From CAVONV01 sp963697355 (lineage in GTDB: Bacteria; Acidobacteriota; Vicinamibacteria; Marinacidobacterales; DATDRI01): DNA of 64,000 nucleotides. Position numbers and translations under genes: made by a program. Of this stretch, positions 34,859 through 42,789 are shown piece after piece (within the stretch, counting starts at the first letter, position 1; each line of letters begins with the position of its first letter). The stretch is from assembly GCA_963697355.1 (NCBI GenBank), contig CAVONV010000007.1:168803-232802 (forward strand), in the 5' to 3' direction. Under the pieces are notes generated by a model, which was given only the letters and a program-made list of their open reading frames with translations, was not told the origin of the DNA and did not search any database.

Positions 34859-35569
34859 GTGCCATTAAAAATTTCCAACAGAAGCATTTTTTGCAGATGG
34901 CTGGCGCTATACGCATTGGCTTCGCTGCTTTTTCTTGTCGGCTTCGCCGGTATCACCTTGGCTGCATCTACGGAAAAAGCGCAGCAAATCACGTGGAAAA
35001 ATCTTGTCCCGCAAGTTGAGATATATAACGATCCCTTCCTCAAGCTGACCGCGGATCAGAAACTCGACCTGGTGGTGGTCTCCAGAACAAGGCAGCTACA
35101 GTCGGAAGGGGTGGACATTACACCAGAGCAAGCGGAAAGGCTCACTAACGCTTTAACGCGGCTTGAGAAAGACCGTATTGACATTGATGGTTTGCTCGCT
35201 TTGCGCTGGGAGATTGCCGCCAAGCGAAAGCACGCGATGGAATCGGTCAACGAAACCCTGAACGAACAGCAGGTACGACTCGCCGGTTATGTCCTGCCAC
35301 TCGAGATGGATGGATTGAAGATAACGGAATTCCTCCTCGTTCCATACGTCGGTGCCTGCATTCATGAGCCGGTGCCACCAGCCAATCAGATCGTACTGGT
35401 GACGTTTGCGCAAGGGATTGAGGTCGATGGCCGGTTTACGCCGGTATGGGTACAGGGAAAAATGAGCACAGAGATTGGTACAACGAAACTTTATTTGATT
35501 GATGGCAGCGCAGATATTCCGCGCAGCTACACGCTGGAAGCCGACGCTATTGAACTGTATAAAAAATAG
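34859..35569 (+). CDS. Exported DUF3299 protein, second in operon
   Basis: I chose GTG 34859 (AAGGAG 9 nt upstream); ATG 34805 in frame is less likely. 236 residues: signal peptide (WLALYALASLLFLVGFAGIT), then the same helical segment as its neighbour (DPFLKLTADQKLDLVV to DIDGLLALRWEIAAKR). The core is LAGYVLPLEMDGLKITEFLL and VPYVGACIHEPVPPANQIV. This copy has the standard VPYVGACIH consensus, unlike the first gene. It ends 15 nt before the ABC ATPase start, consistent with co-translation. Confidence 0.88.
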   Translation: MPLKISNRSIFCRWLALYALASLLFLVGFAGITLAASTEKAQQITWKNLVPQVEIYNDPFLKLTADQKLDLVVVSRTRQLQSEGVDITPEQAERLTNALTRLEKDRIDIDGLLALRWEIAAKRKHAMESVNETLNEQQVRLAGYVLPLEMDGLKITEFLLVPYVGACIHEPVPPANQIVLVTFAQGIEVDGRFTPVWVQGKMSTEIGTTKLYLIDGSADIPRSYTLEADAIELYKK

Positions 35570-35584
35570 TATGGAGATAGTTTG

Positions 35585-36367
35585 ATGTACAAACAGGCTC
35601 AAACCGCACCTGAGCTGGATCTTGAAGGTTCGCTCGCAACACATACTGAGAAAATCGAAGTTGCACCCTCGCCTGAGTCGCAGTTGGAGTCTGTTCTTGC
35701 GGTGAAAAATTTGAGTTTTGCCTGGCCATCATCTTCGTTCCAGATCGGAATCACAGATTTGAATGTCAAGTCAGATGAGCATTGGCTGCTCGAAGGACCA
35801 AGCGGTTCAGGCAAAAGCACCTTGCTGCAATTGTTGGGAGGGGTACTGTTACCGCAGCGGGGAGAGGTTCAAATCCTCGGTCAGAGCTGGGCGGCGCTGA
35901 CCGCAGCCCAGCGCGATCTGCGCAGGGCTGACCATGTGGGTTTTATTTTTCAGCAATTTAACCTTGTCCCCTACCTGAGTGCCCTCGAAAACACCCTTCT
36001 GCCGTGCCGATTCTCGCCGGCACGGTGTAAGGCGGCCGAAAGCAGCGGTGGACTCAAGGATGAAGCGCGGCGCCTGCTCGCAGCCCTCGGGCTCGGTGCC
36101 AAGGACATCCAGTTTCGTCGCGCGGCGCGCTTGAGCGTCGGTCAGCAACAGCGGGTTGCCGCCGCGCGAGCGCTGATCGGAAGGCCCTCTTTGGTGCTCG
36201 CTGATGAACCGACCTCAGCCCTTGATGCCGATAATCGCGACGCCTTTCTCGAGCTGCTTTTCACGGAGGCGCGCAACGCCAAGACCGCGATCGTGCTCGT
36301 CAGCCACGATACCAGCCTGCGCGCGCATTTCGAACGACTTCTGTCGCTGGAGGGGGGACTATGCTGA
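35585..36367 (+). CDS. ABC transporter ATP-binding protein (LolD/MacB-like)
   Basis: ATG 35585 has GGAG 9 nt upstream; 260 residues. Walker A is GPSGSGKST at about 71-79, Q-loop FIFQQFNLVPYLSALENTLL, signature LSVGQQQRVAAAR at about 182-194, Walker B LVLADEPTSALD and the switch LVSHD. All catalytic elements are present. The order Q-loop-NLVPYLS and the paired MacB-type permease place it with export or extraction transporters rather than importers. A 24-bp piece of the signature is copied at 30691. It overlaps the permease by 7 nt. Confidence 0.93.
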   Translation: MYKQAQTAPELDLEGSLATHTEKIEVAPSPESQLESVLAVKNLSFAWPSSSFQIGITDLNVKSDEHWLLEGPSGSGKSTLLQLLGGVLLPQRGEVQILGQSWAALTAAQRDLRRADHVGFIFQQFNLVPYLSALENTLLPCRFSPARCKAAESSGGLKDEARRLLAALGLGAKDIQFRRAARLSVGQQQRVAAARALIGRPSLVLADEPTSALDADNRDAFLELLFTEARNAKTAIVLVSHDTSLRAHFERLLSLEGGLC

Positions 36368-37644
36368 TGCGGTCTCTGCTAACACTGGCCTGGAGCAGTC
36401 TCGGTTCGCGGCGCTTCGTCGCGCTGTTGACGCTTGCCTGCATCGGTCTGGGCTCTGCCGTGCTGATCGTCGTCGAACAGATCCGGACCGAGGCCCGCGA
36501 GGCTTTCACGCGCAGCGTCTCCGGGGTTGACCTGGTTGTGGGGCCGCGCGGCGGCTCGGTTGAGTTGTTGATGGGAGTGGTCTTTCGTACCGGCACGCCG
36601 GGACGCGGGATGGCTTTTGAGTCCTACCGCCAGATAGCGGCACTTCCCGGGGTGACCTGGGCGCTGCCGGTCAGTTTCGGGGATTCGCACCATGGATACC
36701 CGGTGATGGGCACCGAGGCAGACTATTTCAAGCATTTTCGTTATGGACGGTCGCAGCCGCTGGCCTTTGCTGCAGGAAATCCTTTTGCTGATGTTTTCGA
36801 CGCCGTGATCGGCGCTGAGGTCGCTGAACGGCTCGGCTACCGGCTGAACCAGCAGATCGAACTTGAGCATGGTCTGGAAGCCGCGATGGATGAGGAGCAC
36901 AGCCATCAGGACAAACCGTTCCGCATTGTCGGCATCCTGCAGCGCACTGGTACGGCCGTTGATCGTACGGTCCACGTCAGTTTGGCTGGTATCGAAGGGA
37001 TGCACGCCGACTGGGTAGATGGGCGCCCTCCTGATGCATTTGACAAACTCAGTGCCGATGAAGCCCGCCTGTTGGTCAAGGCTCCGGAGCGGATCTCGGC
37101 GATGCTGGTGTCCCTCGATCAGCGCGCGGCCGCACTGTTTATGCAGGCGCGACTCGGCAACTGGCCAGCTGAGCCGCTCAGCGCTGTCATGCCGGGCCCG
37201 GCGCTGCTGGAGCTCTGGGAGATTGTCGGCGTGGCCGAGAATGTACTGCGTGGTATGTCATGGTGTGTGATCACTGTAGTGCTGGTGGGAATGCTGACCG
37301 TACTCTGGAGTGGTCTGGAAGAGCGCCGTCACGAAATGGCCGTGTTGCGCGCTGTCGGTGCGAGGCCTCGGCACATATTTCTGCTGATCATCGGTGAAGC
37401 CTTTCTGCTCACCCTTGGCGGCGTGGTGGTGGGGATATTTTTTGCGGCGTTAACCTTGTCGGCACTCGAGAGCACGCTGGTCCAGCAGTATGGATTGAGT
37501 CTGTCCGCTGCATTCTCCGGGAGAACCATCGTGCCACTATTTTCAGGGCTGCTCGCGGCCGGTCTGCTGGCTGGACTGTTGCCAGCGATGCGCTGCTACC
37601 GCCGTTCACTCTCTGACGGGCTCAGTCCCGAGATGGGAAGTTGA
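36361..37644 (+). CDS. ABC transporter permease (FtsX/MacB-like)
   Basis: 427 residues from ATG 36361 or 36367. One helix lies near the N-terminus (FVALLTLACIGLGSAVLIVV). A large periplasmic domain runs from about 45 to 285. Three helices follow at the C-terminus (WCVITVVLVGMLTVLW; FLLIIGEAFLLTLGGVVVGI; LFSGLLAAGLLAGLLPAM) with the EERRHEMAVLRAVGA coupling segment. The extracytoplasmic part holds EEHSHQDKPFRIVGIL with H180 and H182, a possible metal-binding spot. I recall similar ATPase/permease/DUF3299 sets in zinc-responsive operons of vibrios, so metal handling is my preferred reading. The frame is intact. Confidence 0.9.
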   Translation: MLMRSLLTLAWSSLGSRRFVALLTLACIGLGSAVLIVVEQIRTEAREAFTRSVSGVDLVVGPRGGSVELLMGVVFRTGTPGRGMAFESYRQIAALPGVTWALPVSFGDSHHGYPVMGTEADYFKHFRYGRSQPLAFAAGNPFADVFDAVIGAEVAERLGYRLNQQIELEHGLEAAMDEEHSHQDKPFRIVGILQRTGTAVDRTVHVSLAGIEGMHADWVDGRPPDAFDKLSADEARLLVKAPERISAMLVSLDQRAAALFMQARLGNWPAEPLSAVMPGPALLELWEIVGVAENVLRGMSWCVITVVLVGMLTVLWSGLEERRHEMAVLRAVGARPRHIFLLIIGEAFLLTLGGVVVGIFFAALTLSALESTLVQQYGLSLSAAFSGRTIVPLFSGLLAAGLLAGLLPAMRCYRRSLSDGLSPEMGS

Positions 37645-37689
37645 TCATTTTTTACGAATACTTGAGCAGTCCGTATTGCCATATTGAAG

Positions 37690-37905
37690 ACGATGAGGAC
37701 ACCCCCGGCGAAGCTGGCATCTCCACGAGCAAACGTTTCGGCTACCAGGGTGTATTCAGGTCGACTCCGTCGGAAATCGTGTTTGCCTTGCGCGAAGGTC
37801 CCGAATCGCCTCAGCGTGTTGAGTTCATTGCGACGCCGGCCCCGGATGTCAATCTGGGTAAGCTGGCCCGCTTAGGCGATCTGCTGAACGAGTGCAATGG
37901 TGGAA
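37690..37905 (+). pseudogene. Unrecognised gene fragment
   Basis: The frame reads GEAGISTSKRFGYQGVFRST, PSEIVFALREGPESPQRVEF and NLGKLARLGDLLNEC. It has no start, no stop of its own and no family I can name. It is joined on the right to the serine-hydrolase segment at about 37910. The codon use looks coding, so it is probably an internal piece of a real gene. Confidence 0.3.
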
Positions 37906-37913
37906 CAGGTGCA

Positions 37914-38025
37914 AAACATCCATTCATGATTGGTCTTGCCCCTGATGGCACGTCAGGTGCTGCCGGAATGAACATCACCACGCCCGAAGACATGCTGCGC
38001 TATGCGATGATCTATACCCCAAGCT
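37914..38025 (+). pseudogene. Serine hydrolase fragment, copy 3
   Basis: This matches 12666-12773 (KHPFMIGLAPDGTSGAAG, then TPEDMLRYAMIYTPS) and then switches to the MalT-like gene's 3' end at the shared bases AAGCT (38021-38025). Only about 37 codons remain. Confidence 0.8.
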
Positions 38026-38100
38026 CGGGGTGAACAGTCGGAGGCAGGCGGTAAAAAAAGCCGCCGCGTTGGGAATCTTGGAGATCCCGCCAATAGGTTA
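38021..38100 (+). pseudogene. MalT-like regulator, 3'-end remnant, copy 3
   Basis: The last 80 bases or so of the gene at 722 (LGVNSRRQAVKKAAALGILE) follow the serine-hydrolase fragment. This copy keeps AAA where the others have TAT AAA, so it is closer to the parent at this site. Confidence 0.75.
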
Positions 38101-38182
38101 GATCCTTACAACATTACCTACCTTATTTTTGCCTTGTTTCGAGGCATTCGCGGAGCCTGGGTCCACGCTAAATTCTAGGCTC

Positions 38183-38437
38183 ATGTCGATCACGAGCAAC
38201 AAAAGTCAACACGCCTTCGGGTTCGGCAGGCCTGCTACCTACCGCATCGTAATTCAGGGCGTTTTGAGCGCAGAGTGGAGCGATCGGCTGGCCGGCCTGT
38301 CGATCGCGACGACGGATCCCGAAATAGGTCCGCCACAAACCGCCCTGAAGGGATGGATCCACGACCAAGCAGAGCTGAACGGCGTGCTCACGAAGATCGT
38401 TACGCAAAGGAAGCCAAGATTGAAACTTCCAGGGTAG
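38183..38437 (+). CDS. Small conserved regulator-associated protein, copy 3 (intact)
   Basis: The 84-residue product is identical to that at 13606 except for one residue near the end (TQRKPRL against TQREPRL). It follows the regulator tail and precedes HdeD in the same order as at 13.6-14.4 kb. The function is unknown. It keeps an open frame here and at 13606 while the adjoining regulator is destroyed. Confidence 0.6.
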   Translation: MSITSNKSQHAFGFGRPATYRIVIQGVLSAEWSDRLAGLSIATTDPEIGPPQTALKGWIHDQAELNGVLTKIVTQRKPRLKLPG

Positions 38438-38469
38438 ATTTCAACGAGGCCGAATAAAAAGATAAAACA

Positions 38470-39003
38470 ATGAATGAAGAAACCCCCATTTTACAGAAAG
38501 TTAGCGGCAGGATGAGACTCATGGGCTGGCTGTCCATCATTTTTGGTGCCCTGGCGATCGCCATGCCCTGGATTGCAGGTCAATCGATCCTGCTGATGGT
38601 CGGCGCACTGGTCATCGCCGCAGGTATCATGCGCATGATCTGGGCCTTCCAGGCAGGCAGCCTGGGCAAGGGTGTCCTGGTGTTCCTGGTCGGTGTTTTG
38701 ACCTTGCTGGCGGGCTTTGCCGTTGTCGCGAATCCACTGATGTCTTCAGCAATCTTGACCATCATGCTGAGTATCTACTTCTTCGTCGATGGCCTCTCCG
38801 AGTTCTTCGCGGCATTCTCATTACAGGATGGTAAAGGCTGGCTGCTGTTCGACGCAGTGGTGACGGTTCTCCTGAGCATCATGCTTTTTACAGGCTTTCC
38901 GCTGGCCGGGACGGTTGCGATTGGGGTGTTCCTCGGCATCAAGCTCGTATTTGTGGGCGTGACGATGTTGTCGATAAGGTCGCTGGCAAAAAATGTACTC
39001 TAA
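38470..39003 (+). CDS. HdeD-like membrane protein, copy 2
   Basis: The 177-residue product is identical to that at 13893, and the flanks are nearly identical too. The six-helix HdeD layout is intact. It is 120 nt upstream of an intact exported amidohydrolase. The perfect protein identity against a diverged amidohydrolase part next door suggests recent homogenisation or different ages for the two segments. Confidence 0.85.
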   Translation: MNEETPILQKVSGRMRLMGWLSIIFGALAIAMPWIAGQSILLMVGALVIAAGIMRMIWAFQAGSLGKGVLVFLVGVLTLLAGFAVVANPLMSSAILTIMLSIYFFVDGLSEFFAAFSLQDGKGWLLFDAVVTVLLSIMLFTGFPLAGTVAIGVFLGIKLVFVGVTMLSIRSLAKNVL

Positions 39004-39123
39004 GCAGCTCAGGCACCCCTCGACGTTATTATTTAGCGGCACAAGACAAATAACCTTTGTCATGCCTAACAATTGGTTGCAGCGCACGGCGCTTCGCGTA
39101 GCCGCTGTCATTGGAGAATGAAG

Positions 39124-40746
39124 ATGAAACGACTTAGCGATCTCTTTGCCCTAGCGGTACTCGCCGTGGCTATAGCCACGCCGGCAATGGCCGCCGATTA
39201 CGATGTTGTAATCAACAACGGCAGGGTCATGGACCCCGAGACCAACTTTGATGGCGTGCGTAATGTTGGGGTGAAAGATGGGAAAATTGTCATCATCACC
39301 GAGGGGAAAATCAGCGGTAAGGAAACCATCGATGCCAGTGGTCACGTCGTAGCCCCGGGCTTTATCGAGGGGCACCAGCACGCCACAGATCCGTTCAGTC
39401 GCAAGGTTAATTTGCGGGATGGCTTGACCACGCAAATGGATTTCGAAGCAGGCGCCGGCGATATCGCTAAATGGTATGCAGAGGCCGAGGGTAAAACCCA
39501 GGCCAACTACGGTATGGTCGTGCTCGCAACTCTTGCCCGTGGATTGGTGCTGGACGGTCCTGAAGTAGTGGCTGGTGCTAATGACATGGGCGGCCTGTTC
39601 CCTATGGTGGGTCGCGCCGCCGCAAAGGCTGAGAAAGAAGGACGCAAGCCAGGCTGGACTGCCACCTTGCCCAATAAAGAGCAGATGACCAAGATCATGA
39701 GTATCGTCGATGAAGGCCTTCGCCAAGGCGCCTTGGGCGTGGGCATTCCAGTCGGCTATATGACCACGGGCGTGACCCAGTACGAATTGTATAAATACCA
39801 GGAGTTGGCATCAAAATACGGTCGTGTTTCGAATGCGCATGTACGTTTTGCGGGTGTCAGACCTCCCACCGAGGGACTATTGGGTGTTCAGGAAATGCTG
39901 GCCAATGCCATGGTTTTGGATGCACCTTTCCTGGCTTCACACCTGAACAGCAACATGGACTGGGAGTACACGATCCCGCTCATCAACGACGCAAGAGAAA
40001 AGCGAGGGGCCAAAGTATGGGGTGAGGTTTACCCCTATGCAGCGGGCGGTACCGTTGCTTCGACAGATATTCTCACAGAGTCGAGCATGGCTCAGATGAA
40101 TATAACCTATTCGAACATCTCCAACCTTGACGGCACGCGTTGGGATAAGGCGATGTATGATGACGTTCGCAAGAATGATCCGGGCAGAACGATTCTGATT
40201 TACAACAACTCCCCTGAGGACATCGCTAAATGGATGGCTCAGCCGGGAGTTGTCGTCGTCTCAGACGGTATGGCCATCGTCGACGAAAATGGCGAATACT
40301 ACCCTTGGGATGCCCCTTACGAAGGCAAGTCGGCTCACCCGCGTAGTGCAGGTACCCGCGCCAAGGTGCTGCGCATGGTGCGTGAAGATAAGAACATGCC
40401 TTTGATGGAAGCCATTTCCAAGATGAGCTACCTGCACGCCAAGTACTTTGATGAGCTGGGCGGTATTAGCCAGTTCAGGACCAAGGGTCGGGTGCAGGTG
40501 GGTGCCGATGCAGACATCGTCGTCTTCAACCCAGACACGGTCACTGACAACAGCACTTACGAGGCAGGCATGGGCACATTGCCTTCTACCGGCATTCCCT
40601 ACGTGTTGGTGAACGGTGTCGTGGTGGTGAAAGATTCCGTGGTTCAAAAGGTCTTTCCGGGTAAGCCTATTCGTTTCCCGGTGCAGGAGAAGGGTCGGCT
40701 GGACCAGATATCCATTGAACCCAGGACGTTTGACCCGAATCAGTGA
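39124..40746 (+). CDS. Exported amidohydrolase (D-aminoacylase-like), intact copy
   Basis: ATG 39124 (GGAG 7 nt upstream) gives 540 residues. It has a signal peptide (LFALAVLAVAIATPAMAADY), NNGRVMDPETNFDGVRN, the metal motif GFIEGHQHATDPFSRK, LRDGLTTQMDFEAG, SHLNSNMDWEYTIPL, VVSDGMAIVDENGEYYPWD with a catalytic Asp plausible in this strand, and VFNPDTVTDNSTYEAG. It is the working version of the frameshifted gene at 14547. Predicted role: zinc-dependent hydrolysis of an N-acyl amino acid or cyclic amide in the periplasm. The sequence does not give the substrate. Confidence 0.92.
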   Translation: MKRLSDLFALAVLAVAIATPAMAADYDVVINNGRVMDPETNFDGVRNVGVKDGKIVIITEGKISGKETIDASGHVVAPGFIEGHQHATDPFSRKVNLRDGLTTQMDFEAGAGDIAKWYAEAEGKTQANYGMVVLATLARGLVLDGPEVVAGANDMGGLFPMVGRAAAKAEKEGRKPGWTATLPNKEQMTKIMSIVDEGLRQGALGVGIPVGYMTTGVTQYELYKYQELASKYGRVSNAHVRFAGVRPPTEGLLGVQEMLANAMVLDAPFLASHLNSNMDWEYTIPLINDAREKRGAKVWGEVYPYAAGGTVASTDILTESSMAQMNITYSNISNLDGTRWDKAMYDDVRKNDPGRTILIYNNSPEDIAKWMAQPGVVVVSDGMAIVDENGEYYPWDAPYEGKSAHPRSAGTRAKVLRMVREDKNMPLMEAISKMSYLHAKYFDELGGISQFRTKGRVQVGADADIVVFNPDTVTDNSTYEAGMGTLPSTGIPYVLVNGVVVVKDSVVQKVFPGKPIRFPVQEKGRLDQISIEPRTFDPNQ

Positions 40747-40769
40747 ACCGTGGATTCGACCAATCAGAT

Positions 40770-40811
40770 GGTCGGCCACACCATTGTTCGTCCAGAATGC
40801 GGCCTGTGAAC
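40770..40811 (+). repeat. 42-bp tail repeat, copy B
   Basis: This aligns with 12375-12416 (34 of 42 bases). Here it directly follows the amidohydrolase end. It seems to be the 3' end of an unidentified gene retained at two breakpoints. Confidence 0.5.
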
Positions 40812-40916
40812 CCGACCACTTAGCGTTCAGGACGCATTCACCACGCAGCAGCCGATGCTGTTTGTTCATTTCGTGCTTACCAATGAAAAATGGTGATCAC
40901 AAAACTTTTTTTCTAC

Positions 40917-41146
40917 GAAAGAAAGTTTGGCGAAACGCCTTATTCCAATACCGCCCAGTGGGACCGCGCTTTTGCCGTGGCGCAATGTTCAAACACGGCA
41001 ACATGGGCCAGGGCATTTATGCCGATCCGGCCCGAGATTTCTGCGGCATGTATTTTGGTCTGGCCACCAATGATGAAAGCGTGGCGGGGGTTGACCACTC
41101 GCTGGGATACCTGCGGGCAGCGGCTAAAGCTTTGGCGGGCAAATAA
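40917..41146 (+). pseudogene. Serine hydrolase C-terminal fragment, diverged copy 4, frameshifted
   Basis: The first part reads KFGETPYSNTAQWDRAFAV. After a one-base shift near 40980 the second frame reads AMFKHGNMGQGIYADPARDF, CGMYFGLATNDESVAGVDHS and AAAKALAGK. It is about 80% identical to the copy at 12559 and lacks all upstream parts. The region 40812-40916 before it shows no gene. Confidence 0.7.
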
Positions 41147-41478
41147 CCACCCGACAGAATCCTAGTAAGGGCTAATTGCACACTCTCAAAAAGTCAACCG
41201 CGTTACCCAGCAAAATCACAAAAAGGACAAGATCCAGACTGCGCGCGACGTCAACAAAACCCGCAAGGTCTATCCCCTGGATGCCAACGCCATTTATCCC
41301 GAGGTGGGATGAAGGGGAAACGACTGAATCCTGCAGTCATAAACAATCAAGCCGACCAACGATTTGATTCATTCACAACTGAAGAGAACTCAACATGTAC
41401 AACGAAATCGAACCCACTACGCGACAGGACATTTGTCAGGCCGCGGGCTGGGGTATTGCCATTGGGGTCTTACTGACT
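41147..41478 (+). other. Junction region with two short coding remnants
   Basis: A frame at about 41190-41312 reads KKDKIQTARDVNKTRKVYPL, then DANAIYPEVG, and stops. A second, ATG 41395, reads MYNEIEPTTRQDICQAAGWG, then IAIGVLLT, before it runs into the 3' end of the AraC gene. Both look like gene ends cut from longer genes that I cannot identify. The cyanobacterial block begins at about 41478. Confidence 0.35.
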
Positions 41479-42463
41479 AATGAGAATTGCGGAGACTTTG
41501 GGACGGCAACTCATCGAACATGGCTTGGTAGGCTTTGGCAAACTGTCCTAAGTTACAAAATCCCCACTTATGGGCAATCGTGGTCACAGTTGAAGTTTCA
41601 GAGTCTGCTTGCTTTAGCGATCGCCTTACCCCCTGCAACCGTTGGACTTTTAGATATTCCATCGGTGTCATGCCAAAGATGGTTTCAAAGCCATAATAAA
41701 GCGTGCGGCGACTGATGCCTAACTCAGTGTAAATATCTTTTAGGGTCAGAGGCCGATGGAGATTGGCCTGGATAAATTCTCTGGCTCGGCTAATTAACTT
41801 TGCCCGATGACTCGACGTAGGTGGCTGCACAAATGTGCGTTTGTTTCGAGGAATTGTATCAATCAAAAGGGGCAGTAAGTCGCCGATAATCATCTGGCGA
41901 TATTCGGGGGATTGCAATAAGGGCGATCGCTCTTTGATTAAAGTAAATAGCTGTTGCAGATAGCCCTGATAGACCGTCAGACTAGTGGGTAAATAAGCAA
42001 TATCGCTACGCAAGAATCGGTGGTCAATATCATTACGGCACATGGCGTCACAGGTGGCTGTAAACAAATCCTGCCGCACTAAGATATCGCCAATCAATGT
42101 CCCCGGAGATAACACCAACTTTGATCCCTGTTGTGGATCAAAGCTAAAGAGATGGTTGGTATCAATGGGAGTGCCGTGAACATGGTTAGCCCCTGGCCCG
42201 ACTGCTAGTAATACATCGAAGTGAATGAAGTGCTTTCGCCGATCTCCAACTTGAAACATTGGGCAGCCATACTTAGCAAAGCCCACCTGCAAGTTACCAA
42301 AATCTGCAAACCAAACGTCGGCATGAAATGAGCCCAGACTCAGCTGGTCAATTTGCACTTGGCGACCGGTGGTATTCAGAAATTCAGACCAGGCATCCAC
42401 GTCAAGAAAACTACGCTCAACCAACGTAGGAACAGGACTCAAACCTTCTACAAAACCTGACAT
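41477..42463 (-). CDS. AraC-family transcription regulator
   Basis: 328 residues from ATG 42463. The C-terminal 100 residues hold the double HTH: RAREFIQANLHRPLTLKDIY, ELGISRRTLYYGFETIFGMT and PMEYLKVQRLQGVRRSLKQ, then HKWGFCNLGQFAKAYQAMF. The N-terminal part resembles the AraC_binding-like domain of RipA/OruR-type regulators. Two HIP1 octamers lie inside the gene. It is divergent from the amidohydrolase at 42790 across a 326-bp region with a perfect tandem repeat, so it probably controls that gene. Confidence 0.9.
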   Translation of the reverse strand: MSGFVEGLSPVPTLVERSFLDVDAWSEFLNTTGRQVQIDQLSLGSFHADVWFADFGNLQVGFAKYGCPMFQVGDRRKHFIHFDVLLAVGPGANHVHGTPIDTNHLFSFDPQQGSKLVLSPGTLIGDILVRQDLFTATCDAMCRNDIDHRFLRSDIAYLPTSLTVYQGYLQQLFTLIKERSPLLQSPEYRQMIIGDLLPLLIDTIPRNKRTFVQPPTSSHRAKLISRAREFIQANLHRPLTLKDIYTELGISRRTLYYGFETIFGMTPMEYLKVQRLQGVRRSLKQADSETSTVTTIAHKWGFCNLGQFAKAYQAMFDELPSQSLRNSH

Positions 42464-42487
42464 AATCTGTCGCTAGACTGCATACAA

Positions 42488-42597
42488 ATAGAGCATAGAC
42501 GATACCCGCAAACAAAAGTTCACAAACAGTTGCATGCTAGGGATAGAGCATAGACGATACCCGCAAACAAAAGTTCACAAACAGTTGCATGCTAGGG
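42488..42597. repeat. Perfect 55-bp tandem duplication
   Basis: Units 42488-42542 and 42543-42597 are identical. Each holds GATACCCGCAAACAAAAG and CAAACAGTTGCATGCTAG. The array begins 25 bp from the AraC start. Duplicated sites next to an AraC gene often act as operators, but a neutral tandem duplication is equally possible. Confidence 0.8.
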
Positions 42598-42613
42598 ACT
42601 GTTCGCGGCCAAG

Positions 42614-42642
42614 GAGTCTCCTATGATTTACCCGGAGGACTC
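42614..42642 (+). promoter_or_regulatory. Leader hairpin upstream of the cyanobacterial amidohydrolase
   Basis: GAGTCTCC pairs with GGA-GGACTC with one bulged base and a 12-nt loop. It lies 148 nt before the amidohydrolase start. No T-run follows. The rest of 42598-42789 shows no gene. Confidence 0.35.
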
Positions 42643-42789
42643 TGGTTCGTAACATGACGTTGGTATGAAAAACGTAAAGATTGTGGCAGGCAAATCAGCA
42701 AACGCCCGCTAGGAACCAACGCGCAACGACAACGATAGCAACTCATGCATTCACAATTCTGATTCGCTCGGCACTAAAGGGGTCAAACG

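Noticed and set aside
42488..42597. Possible CRISPR array
   Set aside because: There are only two contiguous identical units with no spacers. It is a tandem duplication. No cas gene is in the window.
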